Positions 23,331 to 35,639 of a DNA stretch of 64,000 nucleotides are shown one piece after another; positions within the stretch are counted from its first letter, which is position 1; every line of letters begins with the position of its first letter. The notes beneath the pieces were generated by a model. That model was not told the origin of the DNA. It saw nothing but the letters and a program-made list of their open reading frames with translations, and searched no databases. The DNA comes from Diadema setosum (Eukaryota; Echinodermata; Echinoidea; Diadematoida; Diadematidae), in contig NC_092690.1 of the NCBI RefSeq assembly GCF_964275005.1, forward strand, positions 8,646,336-8,710,335. The letters run 5' to 3'. The translations under genes were made by a program, and so were the position numbers.

Positions 23331-24159
23331 GAGAATAAGAAGCCCAGGGTCTTAGTCTGCACATCCAGCCTGCAAAGCAACGTGCAAGGATTTATCGACT
23401 ATATCACTCGAGAGTTCGGCCACCTCGCCAGAAACTTTAAGTTCTACCAACTGCCTTATAACGATGTGAGCGATTTTTCGTTCCGAGATCGCCCAGTGGA
23501 TGCCGTGATCCTGTGTCACTCCATACACAACAGGAGAATGGCCATCACCGATGTGACAGACGCCCTTTACGACAGATTTTTGTCAAATGCTGCACAGTTT
23601 CTTGGTGAGTCTCACGCTCCTTGTTTATTTATTCATTCATCTATCAATCGATTCTCCAGTTAGCACAAAGGCCATACGTATTTTAGCACAGAAATGTCGA
23701 TCCTATAACATGCAGTTTCACTGATTGGCAAAATAGAGACTGTTAAGCGTGATGAATCCGGCTTTTAAAAGTGTTAAATATTCAGAAATGCTAATGTTTG
23801 ACTTCATATCTTAAGTGGAATTGAAATAAAAGTAAAACAGTGATCTATCAAGGCAACAATGACAGCTCCAAATTAGTCCCCAGAGACATGTCATTATAAA
23901 ATGTCTAATCATGATTTGTTTTTTTCAAGGCAAGAACAACATCGCTGTGATAGTGCACGATATGCCCTCGAAGAAGTTGGACACGAACGAAAAATACAAA
24001 CAACAAATCGAGTTTTTGAAGATCACTCAACCGACAACTTTCGACTGCGCCTCTCTCGTGGCGATGGCAGGTCAACTAGCCCCCAGCCGTCCCGAGCTCT
24101 TCGGAGACACCACCATCCAACTGGAGAAATTCATGAAAGGAACTTCCGTCCAAAGACCG
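23331..24159 (+). CDS. Gene B, module 1 (LCHS domain)
   Basis: Exons 23331-23604 and 23930-24159, joined by the family's phase-1 intron in a glycine codon (CTTG|gtgagt ... caag|GC). The first exon begins after the acceptor gatttacag, in phase 0. Translation shows KPRVLVCTSSLQ, QLPYNDVSDFSFRD, VDAVILCHSIHNRR, TDVTDALYDRF, then IAVIVHDMP and QPTTFDCASLVAMAG. The exon ends at CCG|gtacgg in phase 0, exactly the phase needed to join the next module at 25330; otherwise the frame runs on for 38 codons to a stop after 24274. I infer a two-module protein: with the MAEPEKS leader the full product would be 351 residues. Function unknown; closest relative here is gene A. Confidence 0.75.
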
Positions 24160-25329
24160 GTACGGAATTATCCCCATGATGAGAGGAATGTACACACTTC
24201 CCATAAAATAAAAGGCTTATATACTATTCTGCTTCTTGGTTGCAAATTCTTGTCATGTGGTATCTATACCAATTGACAGATGGGGTGCTTATATAAGTGT
24301 CCAACAAGGAGGCATTTGGCAGTATCCCCCTTGTTGCAATGCCCGTATTGGTCAGCACTATTACTGAGGTGTCGAGCGACAAGATTGCCATTGCCGTCTA
24401 GTAACTTCCGAAGATGATCGTCATGATTATGAATATTTATGTAAGAGGAAGAAAACAACAGGCAATGTATATTGATATCAACCGAAATCAAACATCTTGC
24501 GTTCATGATAAGATAGTAGCAGAGAATCATGGGATGGCCATATAAAGTAATACCAATGCACATAAACAGTTAAGTTTTAGTGCTGAGTGATGGTATCGTG
24601 TGAAAGCGATTAGATTTTAAGACTTTGGGTCGCACGCAAATAAGAGGTGAGGGCACAACGACCTCTTTTCATGCACAATTCTGCATCGTATACTCTCTCA
24701 AAGAAAATTGAGATCTTTCTGAAGTCCCTTGCTATACTAAGCATGCTAAGTACGAATTGATCATGTGTTAAATTATTCTAATATGGCCCATGCTAGATTT
24801 CTGCTCGTAAATGAGAGTATGGTATACACCATGTACACTGTATCAAACTCGTCGCGATGTAGAGAAAAAAAAAAACACGAATGTAATGACTGTAACGTAA
24901 CGAAAATTTTCAAGGGGATGTAAACAAAAGTTGTATTTAAGTGGTGAATCCGTACTGTTTTGACAACAATTTAGAGTGTGGAAAATCATGAACAAGACTG
25001 CTCTTTTTTGGATGATACATTGTTCATTCCTTTGTGTAATGTTCCAACGACAAGATCTCCTTGACAACAAATTGTGCTGCTGCTGTGTAAATATGCAGGA
25101 GAGAGAATTCGGAACATGTATACAATATCGATGTGCATATGGCAACATAGTATTCATGTGCTGCGCAGCTCCTTCCCCTATGGCCAGACGATCATGGATT
25201 TTTTTTTCTTACCCTTAAGCTGTGACGTATACATTCTTGTTTCACAAGAATGTCAACTTCATCTAACCTGTCTATGACGATATACTGCCAGTATAAATTC
25301 TACTCTCTTTTGTCCGTGCCGATCTCTAG

Positions 25330-27424
25330 GACGGGAAGCCCAGGATTTTTATCTGCACGTCCGGCGAAGAGAGAAACCTGCAAGGATTCTTTGACCATTT
25401 TAAAAAAAAGTTCGGCCCCCTCGCCAGCACCGTTGAATTCTGTCAAGTGGAAAGTAACGACGTGAGCAAGTTTTCCTTCCGAGATCGCCCCGTGGACGCG
25501 GTGATCCTGTGCCACTCCGTTAAAGACGGTGGAATGACAGTCAGCGACGAGACAAAGGTCCTCTATGAAAAGTTTCTCTCAAATGCCAAACAGGTTCTTG
25601 GTAAGTTATATTCCTTTTCCCCCTCTCTTTTAATCTAATGTGCCTGTATTGCTTTTTATCGTTCATGGAGTATCGGTTGGATGGATACTACTGCATGGAT
25701 ACCATCAGTTTCAGGCAAAAAGGTCCAGTAGTATCACATGATGAAAGCAGATTATCAAAGCAGAAGGGACCAAGATGTGCTATGACAGATTTTGATAAGT
25801 CGTCTCCCTCTGTACAAATGTATCTGTAAGATAGTTACTGTTGATCTATGATTTATGATCATATGATTTATGTTAAAAACGTCAGTCAACAGTTGCGAAC
25901 TTACGAATACATATTGTACAGAGGGAGACAACCGATGAAAATCTGTCATAGCGCATGATGAGTATGGTGTTCTTTATGGGCTATCACCAACAGAAAGCCA
26001 TGTCAATGTTGCGTAAAAGTAGGCCTCCGCCATAATGAATACAGAATGTGATGTAACGTGTCATCCTGTGGAACCATAAGTTCTTAAATATGGATGGTTT
26101 GTTGAATATGTCTAACAGAAATCTCCATTCCTTTTTTTTTTTCTAGTGGAAACATCAAAACAAAGAAAGATGATCTGCCTTCGTAATTTAGACCCACTGG
26201 GGTTCACAATCTATGTATGTCTTCAATATACCTTTGTCAGGAGAGAAGTATGATTAGTCTACACAATCCTGGGATTTCGAGATGCCTCAGGAGTGTGGAC
26301 CATCATATGAATTTTTGAGGATTCTCTTGAAGACATTACTTCATGCGAACGCTACTTTCCCAGATCGTAAATAAGGGGTTTGTACACTCCTGACTTACTG
26401 CCTCTTTATCCGATCGTGTTTGCAAGTTTACGGAACTTCAAAGTAAAAGTGAATGACTGATCATTGTAATAATTCAATAACAGTTCCTTTGGAACCTCAT
26501 AAAAAGGACAAGTCCACCTTCATACACATGTAGATTGAGTGAATGCAGCAATATTAGTAGAAAACACCAGTGGAAGCTCGGTGAAAATCCAACAATCCGT
26601 TCAAAAATTGTGAATTTTTAAATTACAGTGTATCTGCGCATTCACTGCTGGATGAGAAGACTACTACAGTGTATGATGTGACATGAGTACAACGAGATAA
26701 GGAAAATGAAGAGAATTTCACTGAACTTTACTTTTTGAATAAGGTGCACATTTCTTCAACTTGTTACTGACATATATGTTAGGGGTAATATTAATCCCCC
26801 CTGCTTTCTGAAGGAGAGAAGTAAAGTGTTCTTTTGTTATGTGAGAAAAGTGAAAAAGTGTTGAATTTTCTTTATTCTTTCCTTATATCGTTGTACAAAT
26901 GTGACATCACAAGCTATAGACTTCTCATCCGGCCGTGACTGGGCAGAAACTTCAAAAAATTCATAACTTTTGAACGGATTGTCCGATTTTCCTCAAACTC
27001 CCATTGAATTGGTATATATTGTTGAATTCACTCAACCCACATGTTTATGGGAGCGAACATGTCCTTTGAGTTGAACTCCCAATACTCGGGCAGAATTGCG
27101 TGTTGCTGTTTTGCTCCCTTGGGAATTTGTCGGAACTATGTTTTATTATTTCTTCTTTTACAAGGCAAGAGCAACATTGGTTTGATAGTGCATGATATGC
27201 CCTACGAGGACATGAAGGAGTTGGAGACGAGCAAAGGATACAAAAAGGAGATAGAGGACTTGAAACCACTTCATCCCACAATCTTCGAAGACACCTCTCT
27301 GGTGATGATGGCAGGCCGACTAACGGCTGACCATCTCGAGCTCTTCGAAGGGAGCGACGATCAGCTGGCGAAGTTTATGGCAGGGATTTCCCCTACACAG
27401 AGGAAAGGGGATGATGGTCAATGA
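25330..27424 (+). CDS. Gene B, module 2 (divergent LCHS domain)
   Basis: Exons 25330-25600 and 27165-27424, with the same phase-1 glycine intron (CTTG|gtaagt ... caag|GC). The first exon opens in phase 0 at ctag|GAC and gives GKPRIFICTSG, SKFSFRDRPVDAVILCHS, then a divergent VKDGG where other members have IHNRR. The second exon gives IGLIVHDMP, HPTIFEDTSLVMMAG and ends GISPTQRKGDDGQ with a stop and no membrane segment. No own leader or promoter-like patch was seen in the 1.2 kb upstream, which supports fusion to module 1. The loss of the NRR part while the rest is kept suggests a changed role for this module. Its intron carries two MITEs. Confidence 0.7.
25777..25954. mobile_element. Foldback MITE in gene B intron
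   Basis: Ends GTGCTATGACAGATTTT and AAAATCTGTCATAGCGC, with inverted arms of about 45 bases that include a GTCTCCCTCTGTACAA word. The centre is AT-rich. No coding capacity. Confidence 0.7.
26503..27067. mobile_element. MITE, AAAGGACAAGTCC family
   Basis: Long terminal inverted repeats (over 150 bases) begin AAAGGACAAGTCCACCTTC and end in a CATGTCCTTT reverse complement. The same family is complete at 41731-42284, and degraded pieces lie near 8610-8660 and 56220-56330. It ends about 97 bases before the last exon of gene B. Confidence 0.8.
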
Positions 27425-28044
27425 ACGTGTAGGTCGTTTTTGTTGCATATTTCCGCATATTTTCAATGCCATGTATGGCTGTTAAGATTGATGGTAATCT
27501 AGGTAGCCAGATACTAGTGTGTTTGCGGGTAGAGTAGTACATGTATTTCAGTACTACACACTCACAACACATCCGAACATCAAAAACTACTGGTCTTTGA
27601 TGATCTTATGTGTGGGTGCAATGGTATTATGTGCACGTTCGAAGACAAGCTTTGTAAATTCTTCAGTGGGTTCGCCACTTCGTTGATGTTGTTGTATTTG
27701 TTTGGTTTAATATGTTTGTTGTTTCCTTTACATTGTTGATCAACATGACCATAAATCACGAATTTTTGTGCTGTTCCAAGTTATATCCTAAATTTTGTGA
27801 CACCCCCGACCAATTTTACCACTTCCTATTGATTGTCTGCACTCTGCGACCATTTTAAAGGTATTTTGTCAGCTTCTGCTTCAGGTACCATCACTTTACC
27901 GTTTTGCTGGTCAAACTGCTACCTGTGTTTCGAAGAAATGGTGGGTCACGTGTGATAATCAACCCTTCACTCAGTAGATCACGTACCGATATGTGTCTGC
28001 AAAACTTCGCAAAACAAAGCATGATTACACGAGTGAACTTTATT
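27425..28044. other. 3' flank of gene B
   Basis: No AATAAA close to the stop codon, no further exon and no clear element seen before the LINE tail at 28045. Confidence 0.5.
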
Positions 28045-31000
28045 CGATTCAATTCAATTCAATGTTTAATTTCATTTTTCGCCCAAAAGAAATATGAACA
28101 TCACTTTTTTGATAACAGAAATTAAGGTGCGTAAAGTATAACATGAAAGAATGTATATACAATGATTGTACCACCTTATAATGATTATACACTATCATAT
28201 AACTCAAGTGATTAGAAGTAATTATACAGTATGCAAAATTCGAAAAATGGAGGGACCCACTAAGAAGACAAAGCTTGTAGATTGTGGTCCCCTCAGAGGA
28301 AAAATATCAGTTGAGAAAAAAAGTAATAGTCTGGAAGCCCACCAGAAAGATCAACAAAAGCAGACAGATATACAAACAAATAAACATGAAATGAGACTGG
28401 AGTAGGAGTAACAATACAATAAAGAATTGACTATGAGACGAGACAAAATGAGGCAAAGCTAACATAATAGAAAAGAACAGAACAGACAAAAATGTTCTAC
28501 AGAGACCGCGATGCATGGAATTCCAATAGCTCGGGCAGTATAAACAAATGTGTTCTTTGCTAAAATCGTACGGAAAAGAGGTAAATGATATTCGTTAGAG
28601 CGTCGAGTTGGATATTCATGAAATGACTGATTTTTTAGGAACATGGAATGGAAAACATCAGGAAGAAGGTTGTTGTTGTACATATACATAAATTGACATA
28701 AATTGAATAAAAACAAATCTCTAAATTTTAACAACTTATTAGAGGCAAACGGTGCATCTGTATGAGAACGTATGGGAGAATAACAAATGACACGAAGAGC
28801 TTTCTTTTGCAAAAGGAACACTCTATCCAACAGATTTTGGTGCGTGTTGCCCCAGACTAAAAGTCCATAATTAGGTAAGGCAATATCAGTGAGGAGTAGA
28901 ACATAAGTAATGATTTTTTAGGTAAACACAATTTTAGTCTATTAATAACGCCTATATTACGTGAAATTATATAACAAATATAATCGATATGCAATTTCCA
29001 AGAAAGTTTCTCATCTAAAATAACCCCAAGGAATTTAAAATGTGAAATTCTTTCCAAAGGAGTGTCATCCAAAACTATGTCAGTACTTAAAGTGCCAACA
29101 GTATTACTAAAAAGCATATATTTCGTTTTCTGAACATTCAAGGAGAGCTTATTAGCTCTGACCCAATTTGTTACTTTCTTCAACTCGCTATTAACTTTTC
29201 GTACAAGAACATCAATATCACTATGAACTAGAAATACATTAGTATCGTCAGCAAAATGAATAAAAGAAAGAGCTTCAGATACTTGACAAAAATCATTGAT
29301 ATAAATAATGAATAACAATGGCCCTAACGGACTTCCCTGAGGAACCCCACATTTAACTTCTCTGATCACCGAGTTATCATTTTTTATTGTAACAAACTGT
29401 CTTCTATTGGATAAATAGCTCTTGAACCACTCCAAGGCCTTCCCACGTATTCCATAATGTGATAACTTGTAAAGCAATATATCATGATTAATTGTATCGA
29501 AGGCCTTGGAGAAGTCCAAGAAAATGCTAATCAAATGAGAGTGGTCATCAATTGCACGAGCCACTCGTTCAACAAAACTTAAGAGAGCATGACTGGTACT
29601 GTGCTTCTCACGAAAACCAAACTGAGAATTTGAAAATATATTATATTGTTTCAGAAAATTAGTCACTCTCTTATAAAATAAGTTTTTCCAGAACTTTAGA
29701 CAAAGAAGATAATAATGAAATTGGACGATAATTACTGGTATCAAGTTTATCACCTTTTTTTTAATATTGGATTTACTTTTGCCAATTTCATTTTTTCAGG
29801 GAATACACCCTGGGATATTGACAAATTAAATATATGAGCAAGAGGATCAGCGATCGAAGATATAACACCTTTTAAAATAACATTATCAATCTCATCATAA
29901 CCAGAACTTCTTCTTTAAAGAAAATGCCATGTCGATTAATTCATATCCATTAGTAGGAGTAAAAAAATATAGAGTTGGGATTAAACTGACCTAAGAATTC
30001 GGTGAAATGGTTCTGAGTAGCAGGAATATTTTGGGCAATTGTTTCACCAATTTCTGAAAAGAAGGAGTTAAAAGCATTTGCAATGTGAACAGAATCATGA
30101 ATTATTTCATCATTCATCTTAATGTTATCAATATCTGAATTTTTACTTGCAACATTCATGGCCTGTTTTAAAACCTTCCAAGTACTTTTTATATCAAACT
30201 TATATTTCAATAATAACTTTGAATAATATCTTTTCTTTTCAGATCGTAGAATCATTGTTAAAGTATTTTCATAAGATGTATATTTATTCTTAGATAATTA
30301 ATTCCTTTCCATTTTGTATTTATAGTATAACCGATTTTTCCTGTTAATAGAAGGGAGAATGGATTTTGAGATCCACGGTAATCTGGGTGTCTTTTTATAA
30401 TCTGATTTATTCTTTTGTTTTTGGAATTATTTCATCCAAATGGTGATTAAAAATTTCCGTAAAATTGTTAAAAGACAAATTAATATCATCACTTTCTAAA
30501 ACTCTCGACCAGTCAGTATTATCCAGGGCCGCGTCCAGACTAGCAAGCTTTTCAGGCGACACTCTGCGACTAAATAAGGGAAATACAGAAGGTTTGACAA
30601 TATTAGCTATTGTCTTAAGAGGAAAATGAGTCATAATTGGAAAATGATCAGTCATATCTGACAGAATTATAAAAGAATCTGGGAGGGGTAAAACATTACA
30701 AAAGAAGTTGTCAATAAGGGTAGCAGAGTGATCTGTAACACGTGTGGGTTTTGAAATAAGCGGAAGAAAGGAAGAAGACAAACATGTTTGAAGAAACTCG
30801 CTTGAGATATTATCATTGTCCAATTTCAACAGATCAATATTAAAGTCACTAAGTAAAAGACAGTCCTTATTTTGAAAAACCGGGGATTGTGTCAAGTCTG
30901 AAAGATAAATACAAAAATCTTTGAAGCTTGAATTTGGTGGTCTGTACAATATGCCGACCACGATATTTCTATTTCCTGGAATACAAATTTCAAGAAAAAG

Positions 31001-31913
31001 AGATTCAACAAAACTATTCATTCTAGAAATATCATCAAGAACAGTACATTCAAAAGTACGTGATACATACAACGCTACACCTCCATCACTCCTATTATCT
31101 GGCCTGTTGTTGAAAAACATGTTATACCCATCTATTGCAAAAGAATTTCCAGAATAAGAAGTTAACCAGGTTTCACATAATCCCATAACTAAAAATGGTT
31201 GATTTGTATCAGATTCCAGCAGAAATTTAAAGTCCTCAAAATGTTTGTTTATGGTCCTTATGTTCAGATGCAACAAAGAAAAGGTATCTTTAGGAAAATT
31301 ATTACACATGTCTTTACAATGGTTCACAGTGATATAATTACACAAAACATTCTGAGTTAAGTCAGGACTGAAATCATGAGGCAATTCATTTGTGGATGAA
31401 TTCAAATTATCAACAACAAGACTATCATATGGGGTAATTCGTGCACTATCTGTCCCATTCAATGTATCAATTTCTGACATATGTCTAAATAGTTCAAAGA
31501 AGTCATCATTTGAAACGGAATGAAACGGCGCATTCATGTTCTCAGCCATTGGAAATATGGGATGTATGTGTATCAATGAGAATCAGCTTTGCGTATAAAA
31601 CTAGAATAGCATGAATCAATACACAAGATAACAAGACCAGCCAACGGAATGTGGCATAGTACGGTAATAATTGACGAACATGAATGGCGTCAGAATCAGA
31701 ACTAGCAGAGTAACGCTGCGGAGTAGAACGGAAAACGGAAAAGAGAAGGGAGACAAGAAAACACAGTAACGTTGAAGAAGACAAACATGGAACACATACA
31801 ACGAGCGCACAAAGATACATCGAAGGACTCAGTGGGCTTCCGAAATAATAACAACAACAAATGTAGAAAATCCAAACTATGTCGGACTTAACAGGGTACA
31901 TGCTGATAAACAA
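28045..31913 (-). mobile_element. CR1-like LINE, nearly full ORF2
   Basis: Minus-strand non-LTR retrotransposon. The 389-residue frame 31576-30407 is an AP-type endonuclease (LLHLNIRTINKH, GLCETWL, DGGVALYVS, VVGILYRPPN, LLSDFNIDLL). RT follows in shifted frames: NYRPISLLSSLSKVLEKL, then FLDFSKAFDTINHDILLYKL (motif A), GVPQGSPLGPLLF (B), FADDTN (C), then a C-terminal region to about 28459. The 3' end is a short (TTGAA)n tail at 28045-28063. Endonuclease-then-RT order and tandem tail fit the CR1/L2/Daphne group. At least four interruptions (shifts near 30407, 29950, 29700 and 28845, plus a stop near 30300) make it dead but fairly young. No ORF1 was recognised; the 5' limit is approximate. Confidence 0.85.
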
Positions 31914-33204
31914 GTTTGGCTCACGAGATCCCTCATGTGTTATAAATCTGTGTGGAATTTCACAGAAATTACCATATGACGTATGATTTTTGAATTACAT
32001 AGACGTAATCATATGCTAGTAACGAGCCTATTTCGAACGAGAAAAAAAAAAAAAAAACTATATCAGCAACCAACAAAGAGACGAGGGGACGACAAATACT
32101 TAGGGATTGGCTCACCACCAAAATAACAAATCAATGATAAGAATCCCGTAAGGGAAACCAGAGCAATGTTTAAAAACAAATGGAGAATACATTAATTTAC
32201 ATCCGAGACAGCTCAACATTCTGAAAATAATTGGTCGCAAAGAGAGCTGTTGGAATCCGTAATGACATTAAACTACACCGAATAAAATCGGTAGCATGAA
32301 CGGAGCCAAGTACCCTGACCAAATTCACAGGCAACAGCTGATCTTAAATTACACTTATACAAAACATAGAGCTTCACACTGTTGCTCGTACATAACGCTC
32401 TGAATCTTAGTGTTTAGCTGCGAAGAATGCAAAAGCACTATAAAGTACCGTACACGTTAACACATACATCTGTATATGCATATGATGCATATTGTATGCT
32501 CGTATTGACAACACTGGCATACGTACTGATATACTAGTAGTACATGCCGACACGCTAAAATTTATACAGGTTTACGTATTAAATCATAATAGTCATATTA
32601 TGGAATAGGCCTACTTTGATAAACCACCAGCATAGATTCATGGATACTCATATTCGTCCAAATAATTCAAAATAAAATTAAATATTCAACGTTCATAAAC
32701 ATCATAAACAACTTGGATCATACTGTGTCAATGAATTGCTAACACTATACGAAGTTAACTTGCTCAAAAGAGAATATAAAATTTTCAGTCATTTTGTACT
32801 ATGTTCATATTTGTTATCGTCAACAAAAGAAAAATAGAAAAAAGCAAAGTTATAAATTTAGCTAATCATTATAATTTAAAGCAATCCATTACACTCAAGT
32901 GCCTAAGTATTGTATACTGTACTTGATCGTATACAATAATAAATTGTATATTAATTAATGAGATACCATGTCAACGTACCGAGAGAACAAAACGGGAAAA
33001 GCGACAATATTCTCACAAAAAAAAAGAGAAGAAAAGTCTGATTCTTAGTGAGTTGAGGGGCTGGTTCACCGGTCTCTGGTCAAAGTTATTTGTGAGATTA
33101 GATCCGTGGCAGGTAAGGTCCTGAACAGCGATTATTTTTAAAGTGTTTGAAAGAAGAAAAAAGGTGATCAAAGCTACAGCATAAGGTGGCATCATTAGAG
33201 AGCG
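31914..33204. other. Noncoding, AT-rich
   Basis: Poly-A at 32042-32057. Possibly contains the 5' end of the LINE. No exon, RNA gene or inverted-repeat element recognised. Confidence 0.45.
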
Positions 33205-35630
33205 CTTTAAAAAAGTAATATGCCTAGGGGCTAGGCCAATTGAAAGTATTATATAAATGACACTAAATACTACTAGGGCCCTTTGATATCCGCATTATTA
33301 GGCAAATACCCCAGGCTTGGCCCATAGTTTTGGATGGGTTGAAGTTCCAGTATGATAGCGATAAGCGATAGGATAACACATACAGTATAGGTCATTCAAA
33401 CTGACAGGATGGATTTTCAAGGGTATTTTTTTTTTCGGCATCCATTCAAGACGTATCGTAACTACACTGGACAATTCCATTGCTCTACGAGGATGAGCGA
33501 GATGCCTAGGGGCTAGGCCAATAGAAAGTGGAACATTTGTGACAGAAAAAATTCTAAGATGATATCATTATCGTCAGGCATATACCCCACGCTTGCCCCA
33601 TACTTTTGAATGGGTTGAAGTTCCAATAATGATAGCGATCAGTTACTAATAGGATAACACATGAAGTTTAGGGTCATTCATATTACAAACACATGGATTT
33701 TCAAGGGTATTTTTTTTTGTAATTCATTAAATACTAATCTTTATCTCTACACTGGAAAATTCTATTGCCCAGCGTGGATGAGCAAAATGCCAGGGGGGCT
33801 AGGCCAATTGAAATAGGAATATAAATGACACAAAAATACTAACATGACAATATTGTCAGGCATATACATCAGGCTTGCGCCGAACTTTTGGACGGGTTGA
33901 GGTTCCGACATTGCGATCAGTAATCGGAAAACACATGCAATGTAGGGTCATTCATATAAACACGATGGATTTTCAAGTTTGTTTTTTTTTTTGACATTCA
34001 TTCAAGTCGTATCCCTACTATAACTACACTGGAAAATTCCGCTGTCCAGCGAGGATGAGCAAAATGTCTAGGGGCTAGGCCAATTTAAAGTTGAACATAA
34101 TATGTGACACACAAAAAATACTGACATGGCAATTGTCAGTCATATACCCCACACTTGCCCCATACTTTTGGATGGGTTGAAGATCCAATATGACAGCGAT
34201 AAGTAATAGAATAACACATGCAGTATTATAGGGTCATTCATATTATAAACACGGTGGATTTTCAAGGGTATTTTTCCGACTTTCATTCAACACGAATCCC
34301 TACTTCACTGGAAAATTCCACTGCCCAGCGAGGATGAGCAAATTGCCAAGGGGCTTGGCCAATTGAAAGTAGAATATAAATGACACAGAAAATACTAACA
34401 TGATGATTGTAAGGCATTTACCCCAGGCTTTCTCTAGACTTTTGAATGGGTTGGAGTTCCAATATGATAGAGATAAGTACTCGGGTAACACAAGCAGTAT
34501 AGGGTCATTCATAGAAACACGATAGATTTTCGAAGTTTTTTTTTTTTTTTTTGTTCGGCATTCATTCGGCACGTATATCCCTACTATACACTAGACATGC
34601 TGGAAAATTCCATTGCCCTGCTAGGATGAGCAAGATGCCTAGGGGCTAGGCCAATCGAATGTGGAACATTTGTGACACAAAATACTAATATGATATCATT
34701 ATCGTCAGGCATATACCCCAGGCTTGCTCCAGACTTTTGGATGGGTTGAAATTCCAGTATGATAGCGAAAAGTAATAAACGATAACACATGCAGTATAGT
34801 ATATAAAAGCAAGACTGATAATCTAGGGTATTTTTACGGCATTCATGCAACACGAATCCCTACTAGACTAAAAAATTCAACTGCCCAGCGTGGATGAGCA
34901 AAATGCCCAGGGACTAGGCCAATTAAAAGTGGAGTTTAAAGGACACACACACACACACAAAAATACCAACATGATATCATGATTGTCAGGCATATGTCCC
35001 AGGTTTGGCCCCGACTTTTGAATGGGTTTAAGTTCCAGTAATAGCGATATTAATGCTAATGGGATAACACATGCAGTATCGGATCATTCATATAGACACG
35101 ATTGATTTTCACGGGTATTTTTTATTTTTTTTTGCCTTCATTCAATATGAGTCCCCACTACACTAGAAAATTCCATTGCCCAGCGAGGATGAACAGAATG
35201 CCTAAGGAGCTAGGCCAATTGAAAGTGGAATATAAATAACACAAAAAAAGTACTAACATGATATCATTAACGTCAGGCATATACCCCACACTTGCCCCAT
35301 ACTTTTAGATGGGTTGAAGTTCAAATATGATAGCGATAAATAATAAGATAACACGTGCAGTACAGGGTCATTCATATTATAAACACGTAGATTTTCAAGG
35401 GTATTTTTTTTCGGCATTCATTCAACACGAATTCCTATACACTGGAAAATTCCACTGCTCAGCGAATATGAGCAAATGCCGAGGAGCTTGGCCAATTGAA
35501 AGTAGAATATAAATGACACAAAAAATCCTAACATGTTGTCAGGCATATACCCCACACTTGCCCCATACGTTTGAGTGGGTTGAAGTTCAAATATGATAAC
35601 GTTACGTAATAGAATATTAAACACATGCAG
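33205..35630. repeat. Tandem array, nine units of about 281 bases
   Basis: The anchor GCCTAGGGGCTAGGCCAATT recurs with variation near 33221, 33503, 33777, 34054, 34333, 34626, 34892, 35188 and 35469. Each unit also has GGCATATACCCCA, GATGGGTTGAAGTTCCA, GATAGCGATAAG and a T-run followed by GGCATTCATTCAACACG. Units differ by many substitutions and small indels. The minus-strand frames in it repeat but are short and broken, so it looks like satellite rather than coding sequence. Confidence 0.9.
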
Positions 35631-35639
35631 TAAATTATT

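Noticed and set aside
25330-27424. Module 2 of gene B as an independent gene
   Set aside because: Considered, but no leader or promoter-like patch was found and the flanking phases fit a fusion; not fully excluded.
31542-31913. 123-residue minus-strand frame as LINE ORF1
   Set aside because: It lacks any recognisable ORF1 feature such as zinc knuckles or a coiled coil; more likely 5' untranslated sequence.
33205-35630. Regularly spaced repeats that could suggest a CRISPR array
   Set aside because: The 281-base period, the conservation across the whole unit and the eukaryotic context do not fit CRISPR; it is a satellite-like tandem array.
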